Shown piece by piece: positions 19,432 through 20,608 of a DNA stretch of 20,608 nucleotides. Position 1 is the first letter of the stretch. Every line of letters starts with the position of its first letter. The position numbers were made by a program, and so were the translations under genes. The DNA comes from a virus: positions 1 through 20,608 of the IMG/VR virus record IMGVR_UViG_3300027974_000198; one strand, given 5' to 3'. The notes below the pieces were generated by a model. The model made no database searches, had not been told where the DNA came from, and saw nothing but the letters and a program-made list of their open reading frames with translations.

Positions 19432-20424
19432 ATGGCTAACAGCAAAATATCAGCCCTTACTTCAGCTACCACGCCTTTGGCGGGGACTGAGACTTTGCCT
19501 GTTGTCCAATCAAGCGCAACAACCAAAGTTACTGTTGCTAACTTGACTGCTGGTCGGGCTGTAAGTGCTGCAAGTCTTTCTTTAACTACAACTCCTTTGC
19601 CTGTTAGCAGTGGTGGTACAGGGCTAAGTACATTAACAGCAGGGCGTATTCCTTTTGGGGCAACTGCTACAACCCTTAGCTCTGCCTCAGTATTATCTTG
19701 GGATAATACAAATACAAGATTAGGTGTTGGTACTGGTTCACCAACACAAACTTTATCTGTTGTAGGGGCAAGTTTTACAGGCGCGGCTTTTAACGGTCAG
19801 TCTTATGGTGACAGCACTGAACGATTGCGTATTGGCTATAAAGATGGAACGCCAGATACAGGGCTTGTTCCAGCGCAAATTATTGAAAGTACAGTTCAAC
19901 TTCATATAGCGTCAAGAGATAATGCAAATGGCGCAATCCTTTTTTATAGCGGGACAGGTGTTGTTGAACGAATGCGAATTGCTGGTACTGGAGACATAAC
20001 AGTTTCAACGGGTAATGTGATCCAAGGCACAGCAGCCAAAGGATTTGATTTTTCTGCCAACACCCCGTTAGCTGGTAAGACCAGCACAATATTAAACTGG
20101 TATGAGGAAGGCACTTGGACTCCCAATCAAGGCGCAGGTTTAACTCTTGTTGGTGCATTTAGCTCAACAGGCCGATACACACGCATTGGTAGACAGGTAA
20201 GCATTAGTGGAACAGTTACAGGTGCAACAAGTGTTGCCGTAACTGCCGCTGGTGTCATTACGAGCAATCTTCCTTTTACTGTTGTAACGGCAGGACATGG
20301 AGACGCAACGAACGCTGCTGTTACTGCTTCTGCTACGGTTATTTGCACAGGCACAAGCGTAACGGCTGCCGCCGCAATTGCGGCTACGGGAACAATTACA
20401 TTTTCTGCAACCTACTTTGTCTAA
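19432..20424 (+). CDS. Tail fibre-like protein, second receptor-binding candidate
   Basis: The 330-residue protein is low in charge and rich in Thr, Ser, Ala and Gly. It begins MANSKISALTSATTPLAGTE, a start widely seen in phage fibre proteins, followed by PLPVSSGGTGLSTLTAG (the GGTG fibre motif), WDNTNTRLGVGTGSPTQTL and, from about 225, a YEEGTWTPNQGAGLTL...GRYTRIGRQVSI domain typical of phage fibre C-terminal halves. No catalytic motif or chaperone domain. The ribosome site is weak (AAAAAGTAA), so translation may depend on the upstream tailspike. It probably extends the tail or binds a second receptor. Confidence 0.8.
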   Translation: MANSKISALTSATTPLAGTETLPVVQSSATTKVTVANLTAGRAVSAASLSLTTTPLPVSSGGTGLSTLTAGRIPFGATATTLSSASVLSWDNTNTRLGVGTGSPTQTLSVVGASFTGAAFNGQSYGDSTERLRIGYKDGTPDTGLVPAQIIESTVQLHIASRDNANGAILFYSGTGVVERMRIAGTGDITVSTGNVIQGTAAKGFDFSANTPLAGKTSTILNWYEEGTWTPNQGAGLTLVGAFSSTGRYTRIGRQVSISGTVTGATSVAVTAAGVITSNLPFTVVTAGHGDATNAAVTASATVICTGTSVTAAAAIAATGTITFSATYFV

Positions 20425-20433
20425 GGAAACATC

Positions 20434-20608
20434 ATGCTTGAAAAACAAACATTCATAGACCGAATTGAAATACTAAACAACCAAACCGTAGCAGTACGGT
20501 ACTTGGTAACCATTACTGAAGATGGTCTACTTTTAGCTGAACAATCCAAAGGCAACTATATCCGACCAGGCGATGACTACAGCGCAGAGGATGCCAAAGT
20601 TCAAGCCA
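20434..20608 (+). CDS. 5' part of an unidentified late gene (at least 58 residues)
   Basis: The start is supported by TAAGGAAACATCATG directly after the fibre stop, the same 15 bases that precede the small beta protein. The visible part reads MLEKQTFIDRIEILNNQTVA, then VRYLVTITEDGLLLAEQSKG and RPGDDYSAEDAKVQA, alternating strands with acidic patches. It runs off the right edge. It resembles small tail-associated proteins encoded after fibres in other phages, but I cannot name the family. Confidence 0.7.
   Translation, partial: MLEKQTFIDRIEILNNQTVAVRYLVTITEDGLLLAEQSKGNYIRPGDDYSAEDAKVQA

Overview
The window is a dense, gene-packed stretch of a tailed double-stranded DNA phage, most likely a podovirus-type phage with a P22-like portal. 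The product types (a YdaS/Cro-like regulator, a TOPRIM primase fused to a RepA-like helicase, a DUF669 plus AAA_24 recombination set, small phage proteins of the 'MATKPGLYANIHAK' and 'MPLVKSKS' types) and balanced base composition suggest a freshwater betaproteobacterial (Burkholderiales-like) host. That host guess is inference from resemblance, not from any host gene in the window. There are no tRNA or rRNA genes, no integrase, no CI-type repressor and no bacterial housekeeping gene.

Layout. (1) Positions 1-387: the tail of a rightward gene and a complete M15-type peptidoglycan endopeptidase, probably the end of the late operon of a circular or permuted genome. (2) Positions 384-7121: a long leftward operon of 19 genes, most joined by ATGA stop/start overlaps. 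Its promoter-proximal half holds small regulators and a recombination module (AAA_24/Sak4-like ATPase, DUF669 protein, PD-(D/E)XK nuclease with a Cas4/AddB-like cysteine pattern, SF2 helicase with a zinc ribbon). Its distal 1.5 kb holds ten very small proteins, several too short for ordinary gene callers: Cys-rich zinc-binding types, a ribbon-helix-helix-like protein and a 28-residue membrane peptide. (3) Positions 7122-7293: the divergent control region, with five perfect TCTAG/CTAGA half-sites. (4) Positions 7294-10829: a rightward operon with the Cro-like protein, primase-helicase, RusA-like resolvase, a small unknown ORF and the terminase small subunit. Between primase and resolvase lies an array of ATCCGAA repeats, a perfect 20-bp palindrome and an opposed GGAT-rich arm. 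(5) Positions 10830-11210: non-coding DNA with two perfect and one near-consensus DnaA box, a GC-rich GGCC island and an AT-rich lead-in to the late genes. (6) Positions 11211-20608: the late genes, comprising a 637-residue protein, terminase large subunit, two tiny basic proteins, portal, a Dps/ferritin-like helical protein, a small beta protein, a beta-helix tailspike, a second fibre-like protein and the start of a further gene. Scaffold and major capsid genes are not in the window.

How it fits together. The Cro-like protein probably binds the divergent operator cluster. The leftward genes supply recombination and unwinding functions; the rightward early genes prime and unwind at an origin and resolve branched DNA; the terminase packages DNA through the portal; the tail proteins bind the host; the endolysin releases progeny. 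The most notable observations are (a) a helix-hairpin-helix DNA-glycosylase signature, including both catalytic Lys and Asp positions, buried in the 637-residue protein upstream of the terminase, (b) two separate origin-like DNA structures, and (c) a run of overlapping micro-genes including two 28-residue membrane peptides with a shared core at opposite ends of the same operon.
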